From the NCBI GenBank assembly GCA_026707225.1, contig JAPOXG010000001.1:127201-191200 (forward strand): a DNA stretch of 64,000 bases. The letters run 5' to 3'. The notes under the pieces were generated by a model. That model ran no database searches. It saw nothing but the letters and a program-made list of their open reading frames with translations, and was not told where the DNA came from. This document shows, in pieces, positions 42,656 to 51,605 of the stretch. The stretch is from Chloroflexota bacterium (GTDB lineage: Bacteria > Chloroflexota > Anaerolineae > Aggregatilineales > Phototrophicaceae). How positions within the stretch are numbered: the first letter of the stretch is position 1; each line of letters starts with the position of its first letter. Position numbers and translations under genes: made by a program.

Positions 42656-43291
42656 ATGACCAGTGAAAACATCCGAATCGCGACGATTGAGCCGCGCTTT
42701 GCTCTTCCGCTGGAGCAGTTGCAGCGCGACTGTTTCCCCACATTGGGCGCCGACGAATTGATGCGCGAGGAGCACTTTCTCAATCATTGTCGGCTCTTTC
42801 CCGAGGGCAATTTCGTCGCGCTTTGCCGAGATCGCGTCATCGGCTTGGGCTCTGGATTCTTGATGGATTTCGATTTTGAGCAAGCCCAGCACAGCTTCCA
42901 GGAAATCATCAGCGGCGGCTTCTATCACAATCACGATCCGGCGGGCGCCTGGTATTACGGCGGGGATATCAGCGTGCACCCGGATTTCCGCTGGCGCGGC
43001 GTTGGTTCGCGGCTCTACGATGCGCGCAAGGGCATCGTTAAAGACATGAATCGGCGCGGCATTGTCGCTGGCGGATTGATTCCCGGTTTCGCGGCTTACA
43101 AGGGCAGCATGTCTCCCCATGAATATGTCAAGAATGTTGTCGCGGGCAAGATCCAAGACAGCACCTTGTCCTTTCAATTGGGTCGCGGATTCGAAGTGCG
43201 CGGCTTGCTGGAAAACTACATAGAAGACGAAGCCGCTGATAACTGGGCGACTTTAATCGTTTGGGAAAATCCGTCGTTCAAGATGCAATGA
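42656..43291 (+). CDS. GNAT-family N-acetyltransferase
   Basis: A 211-residue acetyltransferase using acetyl-CoA. The acetyl-CoA loop is in ISVHPDFRWRGVGSRLYDAR (near 100-119). The chosen ATG at 42656 follows GGGAG and a good promoter; longer readings lie upstream of the promoter. The C-terminal half resembles the larger GNAT at 51606 (both end with LIVWEN plus a few residues), so they are paralogues. The acceptor is unknown. Confidence 0.85.
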   Translation: MTSENIRIATIEPRFALPLEQLQRDCFPTLGADELMREEHFLNHCRLFPEGNFVALCRDRVIGLGSGFLMDFDFEQAQHSFQEIISGGFYHNHDPAGAWYYGGDISVHPDFRWRGVGSRLYDARKGIVKDMNRRGIVAGGLIPGFAAYKGSMSPHEYVKNVVAGKIQDSTLSFQLGRGFEVRGLLENYIEDEAADNWATLIVWENPSFKMQ

Positions 43292-43309
43292 ATGGAGCGA
43301 GCAGCTGAA

Positions 43310-45028
43310 TCAAGCGCGCTCGATATAGTATTCGTCGCCGGCGCCGGCGGCGACCCAGCCCAGAGTGTGCCCAAGCTGTATGGGATACCATCGTTCGCCG
43401 CTCAAATCGCATTCCGGCCGGCCTGTGATCGTGAAGGCGTCGCCCGGCGAGGCGAGCGCAAGCGCGGCCGTATCCACGTTGCCTTTGCCATTGCGAACGC
43501 TCAGCGATCGCCCCCCGGCGACAGTGGCGGTCATGGTGGCTGACAAGCGAATTGGCGGGCTGTTGGCGCAGTCGATGTTGTAGAGTAACCAATAATCGCC
43601 TGCTCCGCCTTCTGCAATCCAGCCGGCGATTTCTTCGTTGCGAGCGAAATACCAATGGTAGCCATCGGCGCAGATGGGACCCGCTTCGATGAGCGCGACA
43701 TCACCGGCGTCCATGATCCCGGCGATATCGGCGTTCAGAGAGGCGGCAGTGCGAACACGACTGGAGATGCCGGGGCCAAGGATCGCTTGCTGTCCCGCGA
43801 CCAAGAGCGGCGCCAGTGGGCAGCTGGGCGCAGCTGGTGGAAGCGCGGGCGCTGCTTGCGCGCCTTCCAGCGCGCCGGTGGTGATCCATTCTGTTGGCGC
43901 CCAGACGAGACCAAATGGCTGCGGGATCGGGAAAGCCCAACGGCTGGAGGTTTCCGCGACCGTGCGGCGGCTATTTCCCATGCCGATTTGCCAGGCGCTG
44001 ACGCGCTCGCTGTCTTGCCAAGCCACGCGCGTGCCATCGGGGGACAGGCCGGGCCGATTATTGCGGTTGACGCGGTAGCTCTGGTAACCGGTGTCGTAGG
44101 TATTGGTCCCGTGGGTCGCGCTCCAATGGATATTCCAGCCACCGCTGTCATTGGCGACCGAGAGCGGGATGAGCTGCAAGCCGCCGGCGAGCCCTCGGTT
44201 TTGCAGGCGCGGGGGATCCGACAGCCGGCTGCGCGTCCCGGCCTGCGGGTCTATCAGGTCCCAGTAGTCCTTGATCTGCAGCGCCATCAAGCTGCGCCCC
44301 AGATGATTGACCCAGATGAAGTCGCGAACGGTGTTATCGCGGCTTTCATTCAAGCCAAGGTCGTAGGCGGTCATGGCGCCGTTGGCTAGGTCAATGAATT
44401 GAATTTGCAGAAAGGGATTCGCGCCACCGCTGCGAAAATCAAAATGCAGGCGAGCGATCCCGCCCTCGCCCCAGCGGAGGCTTGGCATTCGGATGTCGTC
44501 GCCCTGGAAGCCTAGATCCACGTGGTTGACGAGCGTGGACGTCAAGCCCGAAGCGAGATCGTGCAAATTCAAATGCGCTGCGTCTATTGATTGCAGGCCC
44601 GGGTCCAATTGGAGCCAAACCAGTTGGCGGCTATCCGGCGACCAATTTGGCAGCGAGCGCAGGATGCCGGCATGGCTCGCGCCGGATTGATCGGCAATGA
44701 GCTGGAAGGATTCCGTTGCGATATCCATCAGCCAGATATTCGCCGGCGCTGAGCCACCGGTTTGAGAGGCAGTACCGGCTTCGTATTGCGCCACGAAGTT
44801 GGAAGCTGTAGACAGGTAGACGATCTTGCTGCCGTCCGGCGACAGAATGGGACCGCCATTGTATCCCCAATGGGTCAGTTGGGTGGCGGTCTGGGTCGCC
44901 AGGTCGTATTTCCATATGTCGCCGCCGCGATAGGCAAGTATCGGCTGATTGGCGTTTTGCGCCCAGACGCCGCTATAAGTCAGCGCAAACGCGGTAGCTA
45001 ACAGCAATGCGAGGAGCAGGCGCTTCAT
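43310..45028 (-). CDS. Secreted PD40 beta-propeller protein with two C-terminal SH3-like domains
   Basis: A 572-residue exported protein. A signal peptide at about 1-24 (KRLLLALLLATAFALTYS) is followed by WD40/TolB-like PD40 blades (for example GGPILSPDGSKIVYLST and PGLSPDGTRVAWQDSE). Two bacterial SH3-like repeats follow, near 420-490 (SRVRTAASLNADIAGI...WYFARN) and 490-570 (LSVRNGKGNVDTAAL...GWVAAG). These modules usually bind cell-wall or polymer ligands. An alternative start lies eight codons upstream. It is single-copy and likely monocistronic. Confidence 0.8.
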   Translation of the reverse strand: MKRLLLALLLATAFALTYSGVWAQNANQPILAYRGGDIWKYDLATQTATQLTHWGYNGGPILSPDGSKIVYLSTASNFVAQYEAGTASQTGGSAPANIWLMDIATESFQLIADQSGASHAGILRSLPNWSPDSRQLVWLQLDPGLQSIDAAHLNLHDLASGLTSTLVNHVDLGFQGDDIRMPSLRWGEGGIARLHFDFRSGGANPFLQIQFIDLANGAMTAYDLGLNESRDNTVRDFIWVNHLGRSLMALQIKDYWDLIDPQAGTRSRLSDPPRLQNRGLAGGLQLIPLSVANDSGGWNIHWSATHGTNTYDTGYQSYRVNRNNRPGLSPDGTRVAWQDSERVSAWQIGMGNSRRTVAETSSRWAFPIPQPFGLVWAPTEWITTGALEGAQAAPALPPAAPSCPLAPLLVAGQQAILGPGISSRVRTAASLNADIAGIMDAGDVALIEAGPICADGYHWYFARNEEIAGWIAEGGAGDYWLLYNIDCANSPPIRLSATMTATVAGGRSLSVRNGKGNVDTAALALASPGDAFTITGRPECDLSGERWYPIQLGHTLGWVAAGAGDEYYIERA

Positions 45029-45165
45029 AATCTGGGATTCTCCCTTCAACATGGCGCCATCCTAGCATAGATGCCCGGAACGGGATAATTGGCCTCAGCT
45101 GGTTTTCAAGCGGGGCATTCGGTTCTGCGCGTCGAGAGTGATGACAAGACCGGGCGGCGGAGGCG

Positions 45166-45570
45166 TTATTTGTATCGCTGCCAAATGAGTCGCGCGGCGA
45201 CGAGCGCGCCCGCGATATTGGCGATCAAGTCGATCAGTGAAGCGTGGCGATCGAGCGTCAAGGATTGCAGCGCCTCGGTGACGATGCCCAAGGAAATGGC
45301 GATGAGGACGGCGGCGAGCAGGCGCCGCCCGAGGGTGAGGGCGCTGTGAATGGTCCAGAACCAAATGAAACAAGTCAGGGCGAAAGCGAGCAGATGGAGC
45401 GCGCTGAAGAATAATTCGCGCTGAAGCGTGCTCTCGCCGCGCGGCAAGCCCAAGTCGATGAGTGGTTCTGCTTCCGGCTGCAGCAGGAACAGGGTCAGCA
45501 GCAGCGTCCAGCCGATCGCCAGCGTCCAGCGCGCTGGAGCCGGGTTCAACGCGTGACTATGATGTTTCAT
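45166..45570 (-). CDS. VanZ-like membrane protein
   Basis: A 134-residue protein with about four membrane helices and the VanZ-type ending: SLGIVTEALQSLTLDRHASLIDLIANIAGAL (Glu, Gln, Arg and the DLIANIAG motif). VanZ proteins occur in many lineages with no fixed role; some confer low-level glycopeptide resistance. It stands alone, about 140 bases from the PD40-SH3 gene. Confidence 0.8.
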   Translation of the reverse strand: MKHHSHALNPAPARWTLAIGWTLLLTLFLLQPEAEPLIDLGLPRGESTLQRELFFSALHLLAFALTCFIWFWTIHSALTLGRRLLAAVLIAISLGIVTEALQSLTLDRHASLIDLIANIAGALVAARLIWQRYK

Positions 45571-45663
45571 CGAAGATCTTCCTCCACTAGGATGTCGCTT
45601 CCGTCAGCTTAGCAGCGAGCGACAGAGGCGGTCAACTCGATTGGCGACTGCGTAGCGCAATCG

Positions 45664-46014
45664 TCAGTTTTGCTGGCGCGGCGCTAGGTCCAGCAGATAC
45701 TCGAGCATGGACAGGAGATCCATATCGGCGGCAAATTCGCGGGCATCGAGAATGACGCGCGGGCAAATGCGGCTTTCGAGATCGGCGAATAGCTCGTCGG
45801 CTCGCATGAAGCTATCGGGGTCAATGTTGCCGCGAAGCAGGAGAAAGGCGAGGGTATCGGCGGCGATTTGGGTCTGACCCCATTCAATACAATACTCGGA
45901 CAGGGCGATCATGGCGCGGTGAAGCTTGTGAGCGTCTTCAGGTCCGGGCGGAAAGTCGGTCTTGGTTTGAAGCAGAATCGAGCGCGCTGAATCTGAGACG
46001 TGATGCCGTTGCAT
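45664..46014 (-). CDS. Small hypothetical protein downstream of the dehalogenase-like gene
   Basis: A 116-residue soluble, mostly helical protein (AMIALSEYCIEWGQTQIAADTLAFLLLRG, DSFMRADELFADLE) that I do not recognise; the pattern recalls a TPR-like or scaffold helix pair. It starts seven bases after the stop of the Fe-S gene, so it is likely cotranscribed and could be a maturation or partner protein. A longer start at 46071 would overlap the upstream gene. Confidence 0.6.
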   Translation of the reverse strand: MQRHHVSDSARSILLQTKTDFPPGPEDAHKLHRAMIALSEYCIEWGQTQIAADTLAFLLLRGNIDPDSFMRADELFADLESRICPRVILDAREFAADMDLLSMLEYLLDLAPRQQN

Positions 46015-46021
46015 AGGCGGC

Positions 46022-47224
46022 TTAGCCTTTTGCGGCGCGCCGCCACCACCAGCCGGCGGTTTTGCGCTCACCGTATTTCAGCTTGGCATCCAGCCAAAGC
46101 GCTAGCCGCCGCCAGCGGTTGCTCAGCATCCAGCGCAAGAGACGATTGAAGCGCCGCGAGAAGTCCTTGTTATAGGGGCAGACGCGGATGCAGATGGAGC
46201 AATCAGTGCCTTGATTCACCCAGAATTTGAAGCACTGCTTGGCGTTGATTGTCCATTTCTTCACGCCTTTGAGATGCGAGACGCCGTCGTGAATCTCGAA
46301 CTTCGGCGCGTCGTCCGGGATGGCTTTGACCGGGCAGCCATCGCTGCAGCGGCGGCAGATTTGGCAAGTCTCTGTTACGCCGAAGTCGATCGGCTGGTCC
46401 GGGATCAGGGGCAGGTCGGTGAAGATTTTGGCGATGCGAACGCGCGGACCAAACTCAGGCGTGATCAGGAGGCCGTGACGTCCGTACTGCCCCAAGCCGG
46501 CTTGTATCGCCAGCGGGATCGAAAGCGCCGTGTCATTGAGGCTGGCGATGGCGCGATAACCCAGGTTGCGGATGTATTGCGTTACCGACAGCACGGCGAT
46601 GATATCGCGGCTGTAGCCCTGCCCGGTGGCGGCGCCGCTGAGCGCCGAGGGCACCGTTTGAATCGTCCGATGATCCATCTCGTTGACGATCACGACGACG
46701 TGGGTCAAATCGCCGGGCAAGTCCATCGCCTTGGCGGCGAGCTGCTGGCGGCTGTAATTGTGGGTGTAGACCCAGCGCTCGTCGTACTCGCAGATGCCGA
46801 CCGCGTCGGCGCCCAGAAAAGCGCCCGCCCGTTTGACATCGGCTGTATTCGCTTCGGCGGTCGCTTCTGTTTTGCGCGTCGCGCCTTCGCGGAACATGGT
46901 GTAGGAATCGAGGAAGCCTTCTTTGCGATCCTGCGACATTTCCAGCAGATCCGAGGTGAAGTCGGCAATATACCAGGCGGCGTTGCGCAGGGCGTAATCG
47001 CGGTGCTGAAAGCCCTCGACTTTGCGGAACTGCGCCAGGTCGGTGAAGTAGGAGTCGAAGAATTTGCGCGACCGCTCCGAGCGGACTTCGTCATCCCAGA
47101 CGGCGCGGTTGAACATGTCGTACTTCTGGTTGAAGCGAGCGAAGTCCTCCGTCACCTCGAAGCCGGTTATGGCGTCCAGGGGTTTCCTTGAGCTGCGGGC
47201 TTTGTCCGCTATCGGGGCGATCAT
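46022..47224 (-). CDS. Soluble reductive-dehalogenase-like iron-sulfur protein
   Basis: A 400-residue protein that resembles the RdhA catalytic core. It has the region GQYGRHGLLITPEFGPRVRI then FTDLPLIPDQPIDFGV, directly followed by two 4Fe-4S motifs: Cys287, Cys290, Cys293, Cys297 (CQICRRCSDGCP) and Cys331, Cys342, Cys345, Cys349 (CSICIRVCPYNK), in the RdhA order. Unlike respiratory RdhA it has no twin-arginine signal, and no RdhB anchor lies nearby. It is also related to epoxyqueuosine reductase. Start is the ATG at 47222-47224. Cobalamin-dependent reduction in the cytoplasm is likely; the substrate is unknown. Confidence 0.8.
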   Translation of the reverse strand: MIAPIADKARSSRKPLDAITGFEVTEDFARFNQKYDMFNRAVWDDEVRSERSRKFFDSYFTDLAQFRKVEGFQHRDYALRNAAWYIADFTSDLLEMSQDRKEGFLDSYTMFREGATRKTEATAEANTADVKRAGAFLGADAVGICEYDERWVYTHNYSRQQLAAKAMDLPGDLTHVVVIVNEMDHRTIQTVPSALSGAATGQGYSRDIIAVLSVTQYIRNLGYRAIASLNDTALSIPLAIQAGLGQYGRHGLLITPEFGPRVRIAKIFTDLPLIPDQPIDFGVTETCQICRRCSDGCPVKAIPDDAPKFEIHDGVSHLKGVKKWTINAKQCFKFWVNQGTDCSICIRVCPYNKDFSRRFNRLLRWMLSNRWRRLALWLDAKLKYGERKTAGWWWRRAAKG

Positions 47225-47302
47225 GGGTTCTGTCCGATCCAAGTCGGTCGGAAACAGGATAATAGCATGAATTCGCGCGAACAGCGACTGAGAACGATAT
47301 GC

Positions 47303-48439
47303 TTAGCGATCGAGGACGGTGGCGCTCGATGGCCGCCAAAAGATCTTGAACGGCTGACCAACGGCGATGGCGCTGTTGTCCCGCTCGCTGGTGTTCTGAA
47401 CTCGCACGACCAAATCGCTCTCGTCTCCGATTCGAACGGTGTAGCGCGTGTCGGTGCCGATATATTGACTGTCGACCAGCAGCGCGTCAAGCAGCGTGAT
47501 TTCGCCGGAATCGACGTCTGTTCCCAATGCCTCGGGTCGCTGTTGTAGGGTTGAGATGCCAATGCGCTCGGGGCGAATCGCCACGGTAACCGCGCCGCCA
47601 GCGCTTCGCAGCGTCTGCGAGAGTTGCGCCTTGATGACGCTTTCGTCCGCCAGACGCACGCGGCCGAACCCGTCGGCGTCCTGATCAAGCAGCGCCCCGG
47701 CGATGAAGTTGGTTTCGCCGATGAAATCAGCCACGAAATGGGTGTCGGGGTGTTCGTAAATTTCTCTGGGACTGCCGATTTGCAGCATCTTTCCTTCATT
47801 CATCACGGCGATGCGGTCGGCCATCGTAATCGCCTCTTCCTGATCGTGGGTCACGTAGATGAAGGTGATGCCGACATCGCGCTGCAATGCCTTTAATTCG
47901 TATTGCATATTCACCCGCAGCTTGAGATCGAGCGCGCCCAGCGGCTCATCAAGCAGGAGGACGGCCGGTTTCTTGACCAGAGCGCGGGCGAGGGCGACGC
48001 GCTGCTGCTGCCCGCCGGAGAGTTGATGCGGCTTGCGCGCCCCAACATCGGGCAGGCGCACCATGTCGAGCGATTCACTCGCGCGTTTGCGCGCCTCTTT
48101 CTTGTTGACGCCCTCCATCTGCAGGCCGAACATGATGTTCTGCTCGACGGTCAAGTGGGGAAAGAGCGCGTAATCCTGAAAGACGGTGTTGACGGGCCGG
48201 TGGTATGCCGGGATGCCCTCCATCGCCAGGCCGCGAATGAGGACTTTGCCGGCGGTTGGCTGCTCGAAGCCGGCGATCAGGCGCAGCGTGGTCGTCTTGC
48301 CGCAGCCGCTTGGCCCCAGCAGGGCGAAGAACTCGCCATCGGCGATTTGCGCGCTGACATGATCGACGGCGCGGACGGGCTTGCCGCCGGATTCGAAGTC
48401 CTTGACGATGTCAATCAGCTCGACATCGTAGGTGGTCAT
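47303..48439 (-). CDS. potA: Spermidine/putrescine ABC transporter ATP-binding protein
   Basis: A 378-residue ATPase for polyamine uptake. Walker A GPSGCGKTT lies near residues 42-50, the signature LSGGQQQRVALARAL near 135, Walker B LLLDEPLGALD near 155 and THDQEEAITMAD near 190; the TOBE domain forms the last 130 residues. The start is the ATG at 48437-48439. It is the last gene of the pot operon and, unusually, is separated from potD by about 200 bases of repeats. Confidence 0.92.
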   Translation of the reverse strand: MTTYDVELIDIVKDFESGGKPVRAVDHVSAQIADGEFFALLGPSGCGKTTTLRLIAGFEQPTAGKVLIRGLAMEGIPAYHRPVNTVFQDYALFPHLTVEQNIMFGLQMEGVNKKEARKRASESLDMVRLPDVGARKPHQLSGGQQQRVALARALVKKPAVLLLDEPLGALDLKLRVNMQYELKALQRDVGITFIYVTHDQEEAITMADRIAVMNEGKMLQIGSPREIYEHPDTHFVADFIGETNFIAGALLDQDADGFGRVRLADESVIKAQLSQTLRSAGGAVTVAIRPERIGISTLQQRPEALGTDVDSGEITLLDALLVDSQYIGTDTRYTVRIGDESDLVVRVQNTSERDNSAIAVGQPFKIFWRPSSATVLDR

Positions 48440-48448
48440 GTGGGCTTG

Positions 48449-48505
48449 CCCCTTGGACCCGACCCCCGCTCGCACAAGGGGCGAAGGGGAGCAAAGTCGG
48501 ACCTA
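48449..48505. repeat. C-rich/G-rich repeat remnant between potD and potA
   Basis: CCCGACCCCCGCTCG followed by GGGGCGAAGGGGAGC, a looser relative of the hairpin repeats at 15402 and 34618. It again lies between a binding-protein gene and the next transporter gene. Confidence 0.5.
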
Positions 48506-48520
48506 GATGGGAGGTGAATG

Positions 48521-48620
48521 TGGGCGAGCCACCGGCTCGCCCGTACACGCAACGCAGTTTTTCTGGCAAGAAGGGCAACCGATTGGGTCGTGTAGACACT
48601 GACCGTCAGTCGCCCCTGCG
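48521..48620. repeat. Palindromic repeats after potD
   Basis: A full unit TGGGCGAGCCACCGGCTCGC plus CCGTACA at 48521-48546, then a composite (TGTAGACACTGACCGTCAGT and CGCCCCTGCGG) at 48591-48620 similar to the one inside the sulfotransferase gene. Confidence 0.75.
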
Positions 48621-48646
48621 GAATCACGCGACAGCGAGCAATTCGC

Positions 48647-49732
48647 TTACTGCCCGAGGAAGATGAGCAGTTCATCCCAGGCGTTGTTGATCAACGCTTC
48701 GGCTTCGGCGCCGACGTCAATGATGGCGAAAAGATTCGCCACTTGCTCGGGCGGCGGGAAGATCGCCGGATCGTTGAGGATCTCTTCATCGATGTAGCCG
48801 GAATCGATGGACGCCTGGTTGGGCGAGGCGTACCAGATGTAATTGGTCAAGTCAGCGCCGACTTTGGCATCGAGGATGTAATCGATGAAGACCATCGCCA
48901 GCTCGGGGTTGGGCGCGTCGACCGGGATGGAGAGATTGTCGATCCAGACGTTGCTGCCTTCTTCCGGAATGGCGTAGGCGTAATCGTCGCATTCGCAATC
49001 CCAAGAGATCTGCAAGATGTCGCCGTTGTATTCGACCGCGATATCGACATCGCCGCGCTCCAGCAAGACCTGTCCATCGTCGGCGGCGACAGTCACGACA
49101 TTGCCGCCTTTCTCAATCAGGTAGTCGCGGGCGGCGTTGATCTCATCAGGATCGGTCGTGTTGGGGTCATTGCCCAGGAAGAGATGGGCGATGCCGAGCA
49201 TCGTCTGTCGATCGTCAAGCCAGGCGACGGGACCATCATGCTCCCAGACCTGGTCCCAGGAATGGATGCCATCGGGGAAGACCTCGGTGCTGTAGCCGAC
49301 GCCGACCGTTCCCCACTGGTAAGGCAGCGAGTACTTGTTTTCCGGGTCATAGGCGGGGCCGAGCAAATCGGGAATGACGTTGGCGATATTGGGGATCATT
49401 TCCAGATCGAGCGGAATCAGCAGCATCTCTTCCGCCATGCGCTGCACGGCGCCGCCGCTGGGCACGATGATGTCGTAGCCTGGATTGCCTTGGCGGATGC
49501 GCGCCAGCATCGCTTCGTTGCTTTCGTAAATGTCATAGTTGACGGTGACGCCGCAAGCTTCTTCAAAGTTGGGCACCGTGTCTTCGGCGATATAAGTCGA
49601 CCAATTGAAGATGCTCAGTGTCTGCCCTTCGTAGCCGTCGGGGCAGGTCCAGGGCTCATGCTCCATATCCTGGGCGATTGCGCCGGGCGCCAGCAGACAA
49701 AGAATGGTGATCAAGAGCATCAGTTTCTTCAT
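48647..49732 (-). CDS. potD: Spermidine/putrescine-binding protein
   Basis: A 361-residue secreted binding protein for polyamines. The signal peptide at about 1-20 (KKLMLLITILCLLAPGAIA) has no lipobox. The mature start SIFNWSTYIAEDTVPNFEE is the PotD hallmark, followed by YDIIVPSGGAVQRM and SLPYQWGTVGVGY. Aspartate- and Trp-containing segments fit a polyamine pocket. It lies 27 bases after potC. Confidence 0.92.
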   Translation of the reverse strand: MKKLMLLITILCLLAPGAIAQDMEHEPWTCPDGYEGQTLSIFNWSTYIAEDTVPNFEEACGVTVNYDIYESNEAMLARIRQGNPGYDIIVPSGGAVQRMAEEMLLIPLDLEMIPNIANVIPDLLGPAYDPENKYSLPYQWGTVGVGYSTEVFPDGIHSWDQVWEHDGPVAWLDDRQTMLGIAHLFLGNDPNTTDPDEINAARDYLIEKGGNVVTVAADDGQVLLERGDVDIAVEYNGDILQISWDCECDDYAYAIPEEGSNVWIDNLSIPVDAPNPELAMVFIDYILDAKVGADLTNYIWYASPNQASIDSGYIDEEILNDPAIFPPPEQVANLFAIIDVGAEAEALINNAWDELLIFLGQ

Positions 49733-49759
49733 GATTTTTCCTCCAATTACGACGGCGAA

Positions 49760-50662
49760 CTATACGCGGGACGCGCTGCGGGCTTGCAACACTAGCGAAA
49801 TGCCAATCAGTAGCGTACTCAATACCATCATGATTGTCGAGATGGCGTTTACTTCCGGCGTCACCGTCAGCTTGAGCAGGCCGTAGACAAAGACTGGCAG
49901 CGTCGAGGTGCCGACGCCGGAGGTGAAGAAGGTGATGACAAAATCATCGAGCGACAAAGTAAAGGCGAGCAGCGCGCCGGAAACGACGCCGGGCAGGACT
50001 AGCGGAAAGGTGATGCGCCAGAACGTCCGCCAGGGGTTGGCGCCGAGATCGTTGGCCGCTTCTTCCAGTTGCGGGTCCATATCAGCCAGGCGCGCGCGGA
50101 CGACGATGGCGACGAATGATATGTTGAAGGTCACATGCGCCATGATGATGGTATGGAAGCCGGGGAAGATGCGCTCGCCGCTGATGGTGGCGATCCAATC
50201 GAATGCCACTTTGAAGAAGATCGCCAGCGAGATTGCTTGGGTAATCTCGGGGATGACCACGGGCAGAAAGAGCAGGCCATCAATCAGCTTCTTGCCCGGG
50301 AAATTCCCCCGCGCCAGCGCCAGGGCAATCATGGCGCCTAGCGCGGTGGCGATGGCGGTGGCGACCGTGCCGACGAAGAGGCTGTTGCGAAAGGCGTTGA
50401 GCATAATTTCGGTGGAGAAGGCTCTCTCCGCGCCCATGACGTTGTTCAGAATGTTGTTGTACCACTTCAGCGTGAAGCCGGTGAATGAGGCGACTGACCT
50501 GCTATCGTTAAAGGAGAATAGCACGAGGATCACAATGGGCGCCCAGAGGAAGAAGTAGGCGAAGACTGGATTCAGCCAGAGGCCGATTTGGCCGAAGCGG
50601 CGGACGGCGCGGTTGCGGCGCATGGACCCTTCGTTGATGAGCAGCTCTGATGAGACGCTCAC
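49760..50662 (-). CDS. potC: Spermidine/putrescine ABC transporter permease
   Basis: A 300-residue permease with six helices and the EAA loop EEAANDLGANPWRTFWRITFP near 200-220. It begins with GTG overlapping the potB stop as GTGA. FSFNDSRSVASFTGFTLKWY is typical for PotC. Confidence 0.92.
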   Translation of the reverse strand: MSVSSELLINEGSMRRNRAVRRFGQIGLWLNPVFAYFFLWAPIVILVLFSFNDSRSVASFTGFTLKWYNNILNNVMGAERAFSTEIMLNAFRNSLFVGTVATAIATALGAMIALALARGNFPGKKLIDGLLFLPVVIPEITQAISLAIFFKVAFDWIATISGERIFPGFHTIIMAHVTFNISFVAIVVRARLADMDPQLEEAANDLGANPWRTFWRITFPLVLPGVVSGALLAFTLSLDDFVITFFTSGVGTSTLPVFVYGLLKLTVTPEVNAISTIMMVLSTLLIGISLVLQARSASRV

Positions 50663-51513
50663 GCTGCCGCCTCGCGCCGATTGGCGAAGACATAGACCAG
50701 CAGCGAGATCATCACCACCGCCATCATCACAATCGAGAGCGCGGAACCCAAAGGCATATTGCCCGAGCCGCCGAATTGCTTGTTGATCAAGTTGCCGATC
50801 ATCAGTCCTTTTGTGCCGCCCAGCAGATCGGGGGTGACAAAGGCGCCGACCGACGGGATGAATACCAGCGCGCAGCCGGCGAGCACGCCCGGCAGGGTCA
50901 GCGGCAGGACAACGCGCAAAAAAGTGCGGACATCATTGGCGCCCAGATCATGCGCCGCGTCGACATAACGAAAGTTGAAGCGCTCGACCGAGGCGTAAAT
51001 GGGCAGGGCCATAAAGGGCAGGAAGCCATATACCAACCCGATCAGCACGGCGAGCTGCGTATTCAAAAGCGGCAGCGCTTCGCTGATTAAGCCCAGGCTC
51101 AGCAAGACGCCGTTAATCGTGCCTTCCTCGCCCAGCAGGATCCGCCAGGCGTAGGTGCGGATGAGGAAATTAGTCCAAAAGGGCAGTATCACCAGGAAGA
51201 GCGTGATTTGCCGCACGATGCGCCGGCGCCGCGTGCTGATGAAGAAGGCGAGCGGATAGCCGACAATGAGGCAGACGATGGTGGTCAGCGCCGCCAAGCC
51301 AATTGAGCGCTGCAGGATAATGAAGAAGACGCCGAAAGCGCGCTGGTAATGTTCCAGCGTGAAGGGCATGATGGCGACGCCGCCGCGCCCGCGCGACATG
51401 AAGCTGAAAACCAATACGACTGCCAGCGGCAGGACAAAAAAGATGACCAGCCAAAGGATGGTCGGCAGTGCGAGGAAGACGCCGTTGCGCCGCATCTGTC
51501 TCCAACGATTCAT
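50659..51513 (-). CDS. potB: Spermidine/putrescine ABC transporter permease
   Basis: A 284-residue permease opening the operon. It has the PotB-type FWTNFLIRTYAWRILLGEEG near 115-135 and the EAA-like loop DAAHDLGANDVRTFLRVVLP near 195-215. The promoter should lie in 51514-51605, where an AGTATACT palindrome (51557-51563) could serve as -10 in either direction. Confidence 0.92.
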   Translation of the reverse strand: MNRWRQMRRNGVFLALPTILWLVIFFVLPLAVVLVFSFMSRGRGGVAIMPFTLEHYQRAFGVFFIILQRSIGLAALTTIVCLIVGYPLAFFISTRRRRIVRQITLFLVILPFWTNFLIRTYAWRILLGEEGTINGVLLSLGLISEALPLLNTQLAVLIGLVYGFLPFMALPIYASVERFNFRYVDAAHDLGANDVRTFLRVVLPLTLPGVLAGCALVFIPSVGAFVTPDLLGGTKGLMIGNLINKQFGGSGNMPLGSALSIVMMAVVMISLLVYVFANRREAAA

Positions 51514-51605
51514 CTGTGCCAGCTTGAACTCTCTATCAATTGGGCAAAGCTTGCGAGTATACTAACCTAAGCGAGTGGCAAACGCGAAAATCAAGGACGA
51601 GTAAA

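Noticed and set aside
46211..47191. Plus-strand open frame of about 326 codons opposite the dehalogenase-like gene
   Set aside because: Antisense shadow of a gene with two conserved Fe-S motifs; no protein family resemblance.
46022..47224. Epoxyqueuosine reductase (QueG) as the identity of the Fe-S protein
   Set aside because: QueG shares the Fe-S pattern, but the segment GPRVRI...FTDLPLIPDQPIDFGV before the clusters fits the RdhA core better. Kept as an alternative within the entry, not as the call.
48743..49795. Plus-strand open frame of about 350 codons opposite potD
   Set aside because: Shadow of potD, whose signal peptide and binding motifs are clear.
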